Assembly (NCBI GenBank): GCA_963921195.1
Contig: OY992536.1
Span: 229,994,023-230,058,022 of the forward strand
Origin: Pegoplata infirma
Taxonomy: Eukaryota > Arthropoda > Insecta > Diptera > Anthomyiidae
Length of the DNA: 64,000 nucleotides
Reading direction: 5' to 3'
Part shown: positions 45,950 through 56,400 of the stretch, one piece after another
Numbering within the stretch: position 1 is the stretch's first letter
How the letters are laid out: the number at the start of each line of letters is the position of its first letter
Position numbers and translations under genes: made by a program
The notes under the pieces: generated by a model
What the model was told of the DNA's origin: nothing
The model's database searches: none
The model's input: only the letters and a program-made list of their open reading frames with translations

Positions 45950-46560
45950 AAGATACCATTAAGTATGATGGGCGGGACGGAACTGGAACAGAAACCTGAC
46001 TGTATCTCACAACAAATGAACTTTGATAAAACCTTCGAAGTTTAAGTACCAACTAGGGAAGACTGGGTGTCAAACTATATACAATCCATTCGCTGAATCA
46101 CAATCAAGCTTATCTGGGTGTCTGGACAAAGTGGGGACGCTGGGAACGAGTTGGGTGATGAATGTGCGAGAAATGCCTCTAAGTCGTTGGTTCCTATGGT
46201 TGTGATTATATATCGGAGAATAGAATTATATATTATTATATATCGGAGAATAGAATAAGGGATATAACTGACTGCGTGCTGGCTGAATCTCTGACGGGGA
46301 CCATTGTAGGAATTGTGGGGAAGTAAAGAAGGAGACAGTGAAGCACTTGTTATTTTTCTATGACCAGGAATACATACCTTAACGATATCACCTTGACTTC
46401 TCTAGAAGAATATCCTAGAGATTCGGGGTGGTTTACGAGGTAGAATTTTGTAGCTTTGTAATAGAGGGGGAGTAGAGAAATACTAAATAACGGAATAACA
46501 ATGGGCCTCCGAATGAATCCGCCAAATGGCAGACTCCCTTCCAACCTAAACTATTCGAAA
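45950..46560 (+). pseudogene. RNase H/Cys-tail remnant, separate lineage
   Basis: KLIWVSGQSGDAGNELGDE near 46107 corresponds to the IWVPGHSG...GNE..DE end of retrotransposon RNase H (the His is changed to Gln). CARNASKSLVPM follows. HCRNCGEVKKETVKHLLFF near 46300 is the C-terminal zinc motif. CAATGGGCCTCCGAATGA near 46499 looks like a retrotransposon 3' UTR. A TATATCGGAGAATAGAAT duplication occurs at 46210-46255. Confidence 0.65.
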
Positions 46561-46805
46561 TTCCTTAAGATTTACTATACTGGAAAAATATTAGGCTTTT
46601 CGCTTTATTTGGGTCCCTATAGAACCCGTGGGTGAGAAGCAACGAAGGTGGAAAACAGGTCGTGATTTTTTTTCTACCCCGTTTTCTTTTCACCCACTGA
46701 CGATATATTTTCGAAGAGAAGAGAAAAGATAGCGGCAAAAAAGAAGATTTAAGGGGAACTACTCGTTTAACTCTTTTGACAGGTTTTGTGGGGTAAAAAT
46801 ATATA

Positions 46806-47057
46806 CAGTGCAATCTCGCAGTTGCGATAATTGGGGTTGTTGCGATAACCAAGTCACAATTTCTTAACAAAGATATTTTCAAACGCATCAGTTTTAGGCA
46901 GCAAAAGCAATTTAACAAAAAAAATATGCAAATAAAATGAACAAACCGATCATTTTAGGAGAAAAGTTGCGTTAACTGAGTCAACAATGCAAACAATTTA
47001 TTTGTTGAAATAATCGAGGAGTCGCGTTTATCGAGGGATGCGTTAAGCGAGGCATTG
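46806..47057. mobile_element. Pogo-like MITE, TA-flanked
   Basis: Ends CAGTGCAATCTCGC and (inverted) CAATGCCTCGCTTAACGC, with TA at 46804-46805 and 47058-47059. GTTGCGATAA...TTATCG and GTTGCGTTAACTGAG blocks are internal repeats. 252 bp, no coding capacity. Similar ends occur at 19160-19203. Confidence 0.7.
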
Positions 47058-47398
47058 TAATTATAAACGGACGATATCTCAGAGAAGAACAAAGTTAAAT
47101 TTAAAGATTTCAAATGTATTTTGAAGATAAATTGTAGAAAGAGGCTAATTACTCTTAAAAAAATTAGGAAAAAAATAACAGTTCCGGGTCTAATAGCCCA
47201 AAAGTTTTTTTTGCAGCAAGGTAAATCTAAAAATAGTATGGTTTTTATGTATTATCTCACGAACCCGTCGTGATAGATCCATTAGTAATCAGTCAGCTGT
47301 TTGAGGGTTAAAGTGTACTCTGGTGTCCTAATTAAATCTGATAATGATAAGACCATTTTTGAATTAATTCCGATATAAAAACCCCGACCAATATTGGC

Positions 47399-47902
47399 TA
47401 GAGTTGTGTCATTCACGAACGAACTAGTTCACTTGAACTATTCACTTAACTGAGCGGTTTATCTAGTTCGTTCATTTCCGCTCTTTTAGGTATTTTCGTT
47501 CATTCAGCTCAATTGGTAACTACTTCATTTTGATCTTTCAGTTCAGTCGTTAATTTTTTTTGTTAGGCGTTAGTTTTCTGTCCTCTTTAGGCACGCTTTC
47601 TTAGCATTTATGTTTTTTTACAAAAATTAATTACATATGTTAATTTTTTTAATATTATCTATTTTTCCTAATATTTTTATTAAACATTTTTGTATTTTGA
47701 ACAAAAGGCAAAACATCAGACATGATAAAATGATTCGTTCAAGAACGGTTGAACGAAAGCATAAAGTTACCGATTTGAACTAGATTAAAGAACAACAGAC
47801 ATGATCAAAATGATCGATTGAACTAGAAGAACGAACTAGATCTTTTAGCTGAAATAAACGAAAATGAGCTCTCACTGAGTTGAACGATTAGGCACAAGTC
47901 TA
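47399..47902. mobile_element. hAT-like MITE with GAACGAAC repeats
   Basis: Ends TAGAGTTGTGTC and (inverted) TAGACTTGTGCC; flanks ATATTGGC (47391-47398) and CTATTGGC (47903-47910) agree at seven of eight bases. Inside, degenerate ACGAACTAG, TTGAAC and GTTCA units face each other from the two sides. 504 bp. Confidence 0.75.
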
Positions 47903-48044
47903 CTATTGGCACTCAATTTTGGTTTATGTGTATTTTCTTCACCAATTAAAAACTTAAACAAATAGATTTCAAATCGCTTCATGTTCGGACTTGGAATAAA
48001 TTTCTTGGCAAGCATTGAAAGAGCCGCCGGTCAGTACCGTTAAG

Positions 48045-48470
48045 TTAGGTTGTAAGTGGCTGCTGACGTTTTACGTGAACACACGTAGACTCTGAGGTCC
48101 GTTGTGATACAACGGGACTGTAATAGGTTTCCATACTAGTCTCTGCCGTTAAATCAATTTCTTCATTCATGCAACACCGGCACAGGCACATTTAACCGCT
48201 CTGCGTGCTTCTCTATAAGACAGTATCCGGTTATTACTGCAACCACCGTCGAAATCTTTCCTCTTGGAAGCGATATCAGCTGACTTGTGCGCCTTTGATT
48301 AAGAGAAGGCCAAATCTGTCGTGTTGTAACACACGTCCATCCATTCGTTCTTCTTTGATTAGTCTTCGTTGCGGAACCTCTAATTTAGTTTCCAGCCTTG
48401 CAAGGTCAACGGCTTGGCAATTCCCTAGAGTGTCTCTGTGCCCTGGGACTCATATGAGTACATAGTAGCT
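48045..48470 (-). mobile_element. R-family 3' end
   Basis: Minus strand: 3' UTR (GGTTGTAAGTGGCTGCTGACG at 48050), Cys tail, TGH-like block (48225-48240) and the GHRDI end of RNase H (CCCTAGAGTGTCTCTGTGCCC near 48422). A deletion removes the middle of the tail. 5'-truncated near 48470. Confidence 0.72.
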
Positions 48471-50285
48471 TCACAAAATTTTATCCAAATTTTAATCTAA
48501 ATCTTTCCTCGAAATAGACCGAAACTTGTAACAAAGTTGGGACAGCCCAGATTTATTTTGCAAAGCAAATGATCAAGAGCATAAATGAATTCTTTATGTA
48601 AACATTAGTGTAAAATAAATGAGAATTGGAGAATGATTGTCTTTCCCCATACAACGTAATGGGGCCGCAAAAATGAATACATTTTTGTGGATGGTATTTA
48701 ATAAATTCAAAAAGAAGAAGAAAGAGAAACAGAGAGTATATAAATGTGGGTTAACAAACACAAATCCAACACACACACAAATCGACAAACACTACAAATG
48801 GGGGAGCACTTTGTACAACGACGAGAGTTCATAATGTGAGGCAGGCCTTTTTATAGATGGGGCTGCTTTTTTTTTTTGTTGGCTCTTCGTTTTGTGATTC
48901 GTTTCGCTTATTTTATACAAAAATTATAATGTATGGGTTGAGGAGCACAACAAAAATTTTTACACGAACTTAAAACGACAGCAACGAAGAACGTCGTTTA
49001 AACAATTTTTTTAATACAGCTTTTGTGGAAGAAGAAAGATATAATACACAGAAGGAAAAAATAAACGAGTATGCTGATTATTGAAATGTATTTTGCTTTA
49101 TATTTTTTTTTTTTTGTTTTTTTGTGTGTAGTTGTATTTGTAATTTAACCACTAAATCGTGTCTTTAGTAAATAGCAACGAATCAGTTGTCAGTTCGCAT
49201 CCAACTTGTAAGCAGCAGGTAGAGACCGTATATTACGTTTTAAGCTTAAAAGCCACGAGGTCGTTTGGTTTAAAAAAAAATTTTTGAAAAAAATCAAATA
49301 AATTCAAAAAATCAAAAGAATTTTGAAAATAAATATTAAAAAAAAGAAAGAATTTCTTGATATAAAAAAAATTTCAAAAAATAAAAAATTGTTAAACCTC
49401 TAAATAAATAATAAAAAAAAAATCTCAAAATCGTTTTAATCTTTAGTGTTATTGAATTATAGTGTTTCAAGAGGTGCGGTGAGGTGGTTTTCTTGAAAAT
49501 ATTTTTTCTTTTCTAAGTGATCGTCTTTGTATATATGAATATTATATATTGGGGATCGTAGGCTATTAAAAAAAAAAATAAGGCTAAACGATCTTTTATA
49601 ATCGCTTATTATATTAAAAAAAAAAAGAAAAAGAAAAATTAAGAATAACGAAGTCATAAAAGAATACAAAAAATAAAAAAAGAAACAAAAAAAAAAAAAA
49701 AACTCAAATAAGATTGACTAAAATACAAAAAATAAAATAAAAAAACTTATATGAAAGCAATCAGAATAAATTCAAATAAGAAATCAAAAAAATCCGAATT
49801 GTAAATAAATTCAAAATTGAACACTATTTAAAAAAAAACTATCATTTATTTGACAAACAAAAACTTTAGCAAAACTTTAAACAAAATTAAAAATATTAAA
49901 AATGGTTTAATAAAAACAGTTTAAAACAAAGCCAACAATATTTAAATATTTAAACAATTTTGAAAAAAAATGTTTAAAATACAATTATTGTTTGAACTTT
50001 TAAAGCTATTTAACAAAAATGTGTGTTAGTTACGTGATTCCATAGAATATTTAATATTATTTTTTTGTGTTAATAATATTTTTTTAATCATTTTCTTTTC
50101 AAAGCAATCAACCTTAACTTTTTGTTAACACACTGTGCAACACGATTTTGTATCTTAAATTAAACCAAAAACAATTTAAAGTATATAAGCCCTGTTTTCG
50201 CATAACCGTATGTGAGCAATAACCGTTTAATCTAAGTAGTCTGTTTTTTACGGTGAAAATTTCACTTAAACTTTAAACACATCAA
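48471..50285 (+). other. A-skewed unique DNA, possible transcript leader
   Basis: No coding similarity. TATATAAATG at 48737, initiator-like TCAGTT motifs at 49183 and 49190, and then about 750 bp (49260-50010) in which the plus strand is dominated by A with very little C. Such strand asymmetry is unlike the element-rich flanks and could reflect a 5' UTR or intron, but no exon can be proven. Confidence 0.3.
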
Positions 50286-50765
50286 TTGGCAATAAAACAT
50301 TTAAAAATCAACAAGTTTTGACAATTATAAGAAAGTAACGATCATAACAAAATTGAAATGTCACTTTTCACGGCAATTCAAATTGTCTTGTATAATAAAA
50401 ATGCGTGAAAACTTTTTTAACAATTTGTTTTTGATTCCTCGCGTTGGCAATTTTTTTTTTTAAATGGAGTTTGACAGATTTTTTCCCGTTAAATCGAACA
50501 GAGCTCTATGCTAAACTTTAGACGCCTCAAATCGCAATAAAACATTTAAAAATCAACAACTTTTGACAATTAAAAGAAAGAAACGATCATAACAAAACTA
50601 AAATGTTACCTTTTTACGGCAATTTAAATTGTCTTGTATAATAAAAATGCGTGAAAACTTTTTTAACAATTTCCCTATAATTCCTCGCGTTGCCAAAACT
50701 TTTTTTTTTTTATATAGAGTTTGACAGATTTTTTGCCAGAAATCGGACAAAGTACTATGCTTTAA
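50286..50765. repeat. 245-bp tandem duplication
   Basis: CAATAAAACATTTAAAAATC at 50290 recurs at 50535, followed in both units by ACGATCATAACAAAA, AATTGTCTTGTATAATAAAA, GCGTGAAAACTTTTTTAAC and GAGTTTGACAGATTTTTT. A third partial unit lies at 55549-55735, so the sequence is also dispersed. Confidence 0.75.
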
Positions 50766-50810
50766 GCGAAAATGCATCCAGTTTTAAAAAAATTTGCTTG
50801 CATCACTGTG

Positions 50811-52030
50811 TCATTGCACAGAAAAAAACGAATTGTTATATTGACCCCCATATTTGTGAATACAATTAATTTTTTCACTGAAAGTGCTCCTATACGGTAA
50901 TTTGTAATATCAACAAACGTTTGTAAATTTGGATTGTTGAAAAAAGAATTGATTAATGATATTGTAATAGTTCTCTTTAACTATTATTTGTATTGACAAA
51001 CCTACACTCAAAATAATAACTCTGTAAAATACTCTGTAAAATGACTGTAATCCCAATTCAACAGATATTTGACAGAGTTTTCTGTCAAAATACAGATTTA
51101 AAGAAAATACTTTGTATTTTGTTGTGACAAAAAAACAAAGTTTCCTCTGTTATATTACTTTTTACTTTGTAATCTTAATTTTACAGATAATAAACAGAGT
51201 TTCTGCTAAAATACAGTTTTAAGAAAAATACTTCGTATTTTTTTATAAACAAAAAAGTTTTCAGTTTTGAGTAGTTTTTGTTTTTGTTACCAATCATCAA
51301 ACGAAGTTGAAAAAGGTAGCAAAAAAAGCTATAAATTTTTTTTTTTCAGGGATCTAAAAATTTTACAAAATAACATGCATTTAACTATACTCTGTAAATT
51401 TACAGAGTTTCTTTGCTAAATGGTCGTTTATTTAGCCAATATTTTACTAGAAACTCTGTAAATTAACAGTTTTTTTTGTGTCCAAATCATTTTACAGAGT
51501 TTTGTAGTAAAATTACAGAGTTTTCTCTGTAAAAAAGCTTTCATATTTAACCAATATTTTACTATAAACTCTGTAAATTAACAGTTTTTTTCTGTTAAAA
51601 TCATTTTACAGAGTTTTTTAGTAAAATTACCAAGAAATCTTGTTAGCTGGAAAAGTATGGTGTTCTCTGTTAAATTAGCAGAGATTTTCTGTAATTTAAC
51701 AGAGTTATTATTTTGAGTGTACAAAATCTTAAATTTTTTTTCAACAAAGAAATTCAACAAACACAATTTGTTGATCTGACAAACGTAAAAAATCTTATGT
51801 TTATTTTCAACAAAGAAATTCAACAAACACAAAAACTATTTGTTGACATTATAAAACAATTTTGAAATAAAATTACTTGACTAAGTTTGTTGAAAACAAA
51901 ATCGAAGATTTGTATTATAGACTAAAAGGCGGCCGTTTTTACTAAATGTTTGGTTGATATCATGTTTGGTTGATTAACAATTGCTGTTTGTTGATTTAAA
52001 TTTGATGATTTTATTTTCTGTGTGTTGTTA
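50811..52030. mobile_element. TIR element, CACAGAAAA ends, carrying a MITE
   Basis: CACAGAAAAAAACGAATTG on the left and (inverted) CACAGAAAATAAAATCATC on the right, with CAACAAA-rich subterminal repeats (duplicated CAACAAAGAAATTCAACAAAC near 51750 and 51820). It is interrupted by the MITE at 51005-51719. Its own target duplication is not resolved. Confidence 0.5.
51005..51719. mobile_element. TA-flanked MITE, CACTCAAAAT family, copy A
   Basis: Ends CACTCAAAATAATAACTC in perfect inversion, with TA at 51003-51004 and 51720-51721. The interior has inverted ACTCTGTAAA/TTTACAGAGT units throughout. 715 bp. It is the uninterrupted reference for the copy at 58860-62863. Confidence 0.88.
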
Positions 52031-52240
52031 ATGACGAAAATTTATTTAAGAAAAAATAAAAAAAAACAAGTTTTGTCAAAATTTTATATCCAACCTTAAA
52101 TTTAATGCCGCTAGTCGTTTTTTAAAATTAACGCTCGTTTTCGCGGTATTCCAGATTTAAAATTTATGTGCTAAAGTATCATAAAAACGATATTCTTATA
52201 CTTTTGGTATAACTTTTACATTTAAACTATTAAAATTAAA

Positions 52241-53156
52241 TATATCGGGGGCCTATATTCAAAACCCTCTATCTAAAAAAAAAACATAACTTTTCATGAG
52301 AGCCAACAAATTTTTTATTTCGCATATTGTTAGAGTAATTAAAATTCGATATTCTACAATATTTTTTTAAATCAACTTATGAATCTCACATATGATTCGT
52401 TTTTAAAATTTTGCACTATTGGGGATTTTAGAGGATAGATAGAGGGTTTTGTTTCTCAAAAATATTAAGTACATGAATGAAAATGATCAGATAGAGATAG
52501 ATCATTTACGACATCGGTTAATTTTTAACGTTATTAATGATAACGGCTTATAAATAATTCCGAAATCGCGGTTTTGGTCCACATGTGTGGTTTTTTAAGA
52601 CAAAAATTATTTTTTTACCGAATTCGTCTCAAAAGTTGACAAACTGTGGAGTATGTTATGTAAAAAATAAAAAAATTAAAAACGCGATTTTGGTCAACAG
52701 ATGCTGATCAGCATCGCGATTTTTAAGAATAAAATTTTTGTTTTATAATATACACAAGACATCCAAATTTTGAGTTATATTTTTCAAAAAAGTCAAACAA
52801 GAATTTTCAGTAAAAATTAGCATCAGTGGACCAAAATCGTGGTTTTGAAATTTTGTTGACAAATTCAGGTTCATCATGCAAAAATTAGTGTGAAAACATG
52901 TAATGCATGATGAAATTATTCAAAAAAATATTTATAAATTAATTATTTGAAAAGATAGAGGGTTTTGCATTCAGAAAAATTAATTGTGTAAGAGATAGAG
53001 AAAACCAAAAATGCAAATAAAATAGCAAAAAAGAAAATATTTTTGTTCTGAATTTTACACCATAGATGAGGGCCGTTTTACTGAATATTTTGCCATCAAA
53101 AAGTAATTTTCGTGAAAATGGAAGATAGAGGGTTTTGAATATAGGCCCTCGATATA
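52241..53156. mobile_element. TIR element, GGGCCTATATTC ends
   Basis: About 34-bp inverted ends: TATATCGGGGGCCTATATTC and TATATCGAGGGCCTATATTC, each followed by AAAACCCTCTATCT. Two more GATAGAGGGTTTTG motifs occur inside at 52433 and 52953. No coding sequence. Target duplication undetermined. Confidence 0.72.
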
Positions 53157-53587
53157 CAACATCAAGACATGCTTTATTTTTTTTGGCGACATTTATTTTC
53201 TATTATCTCTTGTATTACACATTTATTATAAAAAAATCGCAAAAAAATCGCGACAAAAAAATTCGCGAATTTTTTTTTTTTTGCGATTAACTTTATTTAT
53301 TTTACATTTAATAGAGTTTCGATGATTAAAATTATATAAAATTGTTGTTTTTACTTAAAATCACAGACCTTTAATCGCGAATATCGCTAAAAAAGTCAAT
53401 TTTGTAAAAAAATCTGATAGAACCATGGTGTTTATTGAACAAGAACTTACTTTACCCGAAAGATGTCGGAAAATCAAATCAACTAAAACAAATGTATTAA
53501 ACTAAATTTTTAACAAAAAAAAAAAAAAAACAGATTTTTTACGAAAACATTTACAGTTTTTATTTTTATACCATCCAGTACGGGACT

Positions 53588-54015
53588 TAAAATTTTTTTA
53601 AAAAAATTCGTAATTACTTAAACATATTTACTTTTCAATGTCGATATGCGGTTTTTGAAATTAAATATGGCGAATCCAATATGGCGCCCAATTTTTTAAA
53701 TATATTAACCTCAGATTCTTATTTAGCGACCCCAAAAACTAGTAGCATAAAAAGTTTCAAGCAAATCGGCTTATTTTTCCAAAATATTGGTGTCCATGTT
53801 GAATCCGCCATTTTTAATTTTAAAATTTCAACTTCAAATTTCTCTTAACTGACCACAAAAACCCGTGTATAAAGTGTTCTAAGCGAATCCGTAATGTTTT
53901 TAAAAAAAGTGGACGCCATATTGGATCCGCCATATTGAAATTCAAAAACCGCTTCTAGGCATTGAAAAGTAAATATTTTTAAGTAATTTCGATTTTTTTT
54001 TTTAAATTTTAAGCC
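53588..54015. mobile_element. Foldback with ATGGCG arms
   Basis: Inverted arms share TTAAAATTTTTTT, AATTACTTAAANATATTTAC, TTTTCAATG, CGGTTTTTGAA and ATATGGCGNATCCAATATGGCG. About 430 bp in all, sitting in the 5' region of the mini-me element. Confidence 0.65.
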
Positions 54016-54558
54016 CATAGAACCCCTCATATATATTTGATCAGTGATCGATTTTAAGAAATTTTGGCGATGTCCGTCTGTCTGTCTGTGGAAATGATGA
54101 TCACTGCCAAAATATTACACGGAGATGACTGAAACTTAACATATTTATTGAAAGTTCTCCCGAGCAGCTTGGTATTGCTTTTGAGCTATATCGGTTCAGC
54201 TATTCAAAAGTTATGAGCGAAAATGTAAGGACACCTCAAAAATTTTGTTACATTCAACATGACCTAAAAATACAAAATTCTTTAAATCGGCTGCTGGTTG
54301 ACATATGTGAACATAAGTGAACACCGAATGGTAAACTCAGAAGAAAAAATCTGTCAAAAAATCTGTAAAACGACTTGCAATTTGAATTAGCAATCTTTTA
54401 GCAGATTGTTCTGCTGAGAAGGATATTTTTAGTAAAATCTCTGTCGTACAGTTTAAGAAAATAACAGACATTTTACTATGTTTATACTGATTTTGTTTGC
54501 TGAATTTAATTATTTTTTCAAGAAATTTTTTTATATAAAAAAAAAACAGAACAGATTG

Positions 54559-54690
54559 TCAGCAGATTGCTCTGCTGAAATCAGCAGATTGTTCTGCTGA
54601 AATCAGCAGATTGTTCTGCTGAAATCAGCAGATTATTCTGCTGAAATCAGCAGATTGTTCTGCTAAAATCAGCAGATTTGTCTGCTAAAA
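54559..54690. repeat. Six-unit 22-bp palindromic tandem array
   Basis: TCAGCAGATTGTTCTGCTGA plus AA, repeated exactly every 22 bp at 54559, 54581, 54603, 54625, 54647 and 54669. Each unit is itself a CAGCAGA/TCTGCTG hairpin. The last two units are diverged. Confidence 0.9.
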
Positions 54691-54776
54691 TCAGCAGATA
54701 AAATCAGATTTCTCTGCTGTCGAACAACACACATATTTAATAACTAAAACGCCAGATAAAAGGATAAGCTTCCGCA

Positions 54777-54845
54777 GCTTATTGTTAGTGGTTAAGAAGT
54801 GTACTTTCAAATCGGAAGGTGGCGAGTTCGATGCTGGCTGGCGGC
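54777..54845 (+). ncRNA. tRNA-like Pol III promoter segment
   Basis: A-box-like TAGTGGTTAAGA (54786-54797), a six-bp anticodon-arm-like stem ACTTTC/GAAGGT, and a B-box-like GAGTTCGATGCTGG (54824-54837). Not a full cloverleaf. Located inside a TIR element, like the segment at 22963. Confidence 0.4.
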
Positions 54846-55446
54846 GTATGTTTTTTTTTTCATGTTATATTTATTCACCTCTTATGACAGATATTTAGCA
54901 AACCGTGTCTGATAAAATCAGCAGATTTCTCATATGGCTCAAAATGGGTGTATTTTCAGCAGATTTTTCTGCTGATTGGACAGAGAATTTATTTTGAGTG
55001 TACTTTAACAAGTACAAACATATTTTTTGACAAAAAAATAAAAAAATTGCGGATTTTTTTTCGCGGAAATTTTTTTTCAAAATAAAGTTTTTTGCAATAA
55101 TCTTTTTGAAATTGTGGAGGGTATCAATACATTCGGCAAGACCGAATTTTACTTTTTTACTTGTTTAGTTCACTTATGTTTTGAGTGTAGTCTCCCAGCA
55201 AAAATAAATTGAGATCTTGGCTGCACAGCTTCTTTTTATAGCACACCGTAGCGCATACATAGGGCGCTCTTTAGTAAAATTTTCAGAAGAGTTCTGAATT
55301 TTTCAAATTTTAGTTTAAATGTTTTTTTTTAATAAAAAAAAAAGATAAAGTGCATTTCCAAACGTTCTGAAAATTTCACAAATGTGTATTACCTTGTATA
55401 TAACGTATGCATATGAGTATTAAAAACACTAAAATAATATTTTAAA

Positions 55447-55735
55447 TAGAGTTGGGATCGAGAGTTAGTTTTTATTAACGATCACGCACGCTCATGAAAG
55501 AAAAAAGTTAAATCACGCACGATATTTTATTTTTCTCACGCTCATGCCCGATCATAACAAAACAGAAATGTCACTTTTTCACGCCAATTTAAATTGTCTT
55601 GTCTAATAAAAATATGTATGTGAAAACTTTTTTAACAATTTCCCTATAATTCCTTGCTATACCAAAATTTATTTTTTTTTATATAAAGTTTGACAGATTT
55701 TTTTCCGGTGAAATCGAACAAAGTACTATGCTTTA
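55447..55735 (+). repeat. hAT-end fragment joined to the 245-bp repeat
   Basis: TAGAGTTGGGATCGAGAG with ATCACGCACG units (55447-55552) matches the left end of the 15427 element. It runs directly into GATCATAACAAAACAG, the third unit of the 50-kb tandem repeat. The junction suggests deletion or recombination between repeats. Confidence 0.6.
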
Positions 55736-55739
55736 TTAA

Positions 55740-56400
55740 CCCATCACCTTTTAAAAAAAAGTTAAAAATTTCAGTGGACTATAAAACAAGTTTAAAGTCC
55801 TTCTACAAGTCTTGGTCTACAAACAAAAAAAAAAAAAAATCCTTTGTCAAATTACTAGGAAAAGTCTCGTAATCCCATTTTTACCAATATTTGACAGTTT
55901 TCCTTGTTTTTTAACAAACAAATTTAGATCGAAATTTACAATTTTTTTGTAATCTTACAATTTACAATTTTTTTGTAATCTTACAATTTTTTTGTAATTT
56001 TACAAATTTCCAAGATAATTAAAAAAAAAAAATCTATTACATTCACGAGAATTTCTTGTAATTTTAATTGCGCCAACAAAACTTTAAATTTACAATTTTA
56101 TTGGTAAAAAGCTTGTTAAATTACAAAATTATTGGTAAAAAGCATGTAAAATTACTAGGAATTCTTGTAAAATAGGAGGTATCAAAAAATCTATTAAAGT
56201 TACGAAACCTCCATTTAAATTTTATCGTGTCAAAAAATTTGTAAACTTACAATTTCATTAGTAAAAAGTTTGTAAAATTACAAAATTATAGGTAAAAAGC
56301 TTGTACAATTACAAGGAATTTTTGTCAAATAGGAGGTAGCAAAAAAAAAAAGTTAAAAGTTTTTCTTGTAATTTTACTCATGGTATACAGTCATTTTTTT
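55740..56400. repeat. TTACAA-rich degenerate repeat
   Basis: GGTAAAAAGCTTGT and TTACAAAATTAT units recur; a block ending AATAGGAGGTA appears near 56183 and again near 56335. TTTTTTGTAATCTTACAA units fill 55930-56010. This looks like the interior of a MITE whose ends I could not fix. Confidence 0.5.

Larger units (their letters stand above)
54334..55000. mobile_element. TA-flanked MITE with palindromic satellite and tRNA-like part
   Basis: The right end (inverted) is CACTCAAAATAAATTCTCTG; the left AACTCAGAAGAAAAAATCTG is a diverged partner. TA lies at 54332-54333 and 55001-55002. It belongs to the CACTCAAAAT group. It carries a 22-bp tandem array and a tRNA-like segment, listed separately. 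Confidence 0.65.
53566..55163 (+). mobile_element. Mini-me element, twice interrupted
   Basis: Begins TTTTTATACC at 53563 and ends with the hairpin ATTCGGCAAGACCGAAT (55131-55147) plus ACTTTTTTACTTG. GATCGATTTTAAG and GTCCGTCTGTCTGTCTG are at 54047 and 54071. A foldback (53588-54015) has replaced the 5' part and a TA-flanked MITE (54334-55000) divides the 3' part. Confidence 0.68.

Noticed and set aside
54559..54690. CRISPR-like array because of regular palindromic repeats
   Set aside because: Units are contiguous without spacers and the DNA is eukaryotic.
54777..54845. Functional tRNA gene
   Set aside because: The anticodon-like loop lacks the normal layout and the acceptor stem is missing; listed only as tRNA-like.
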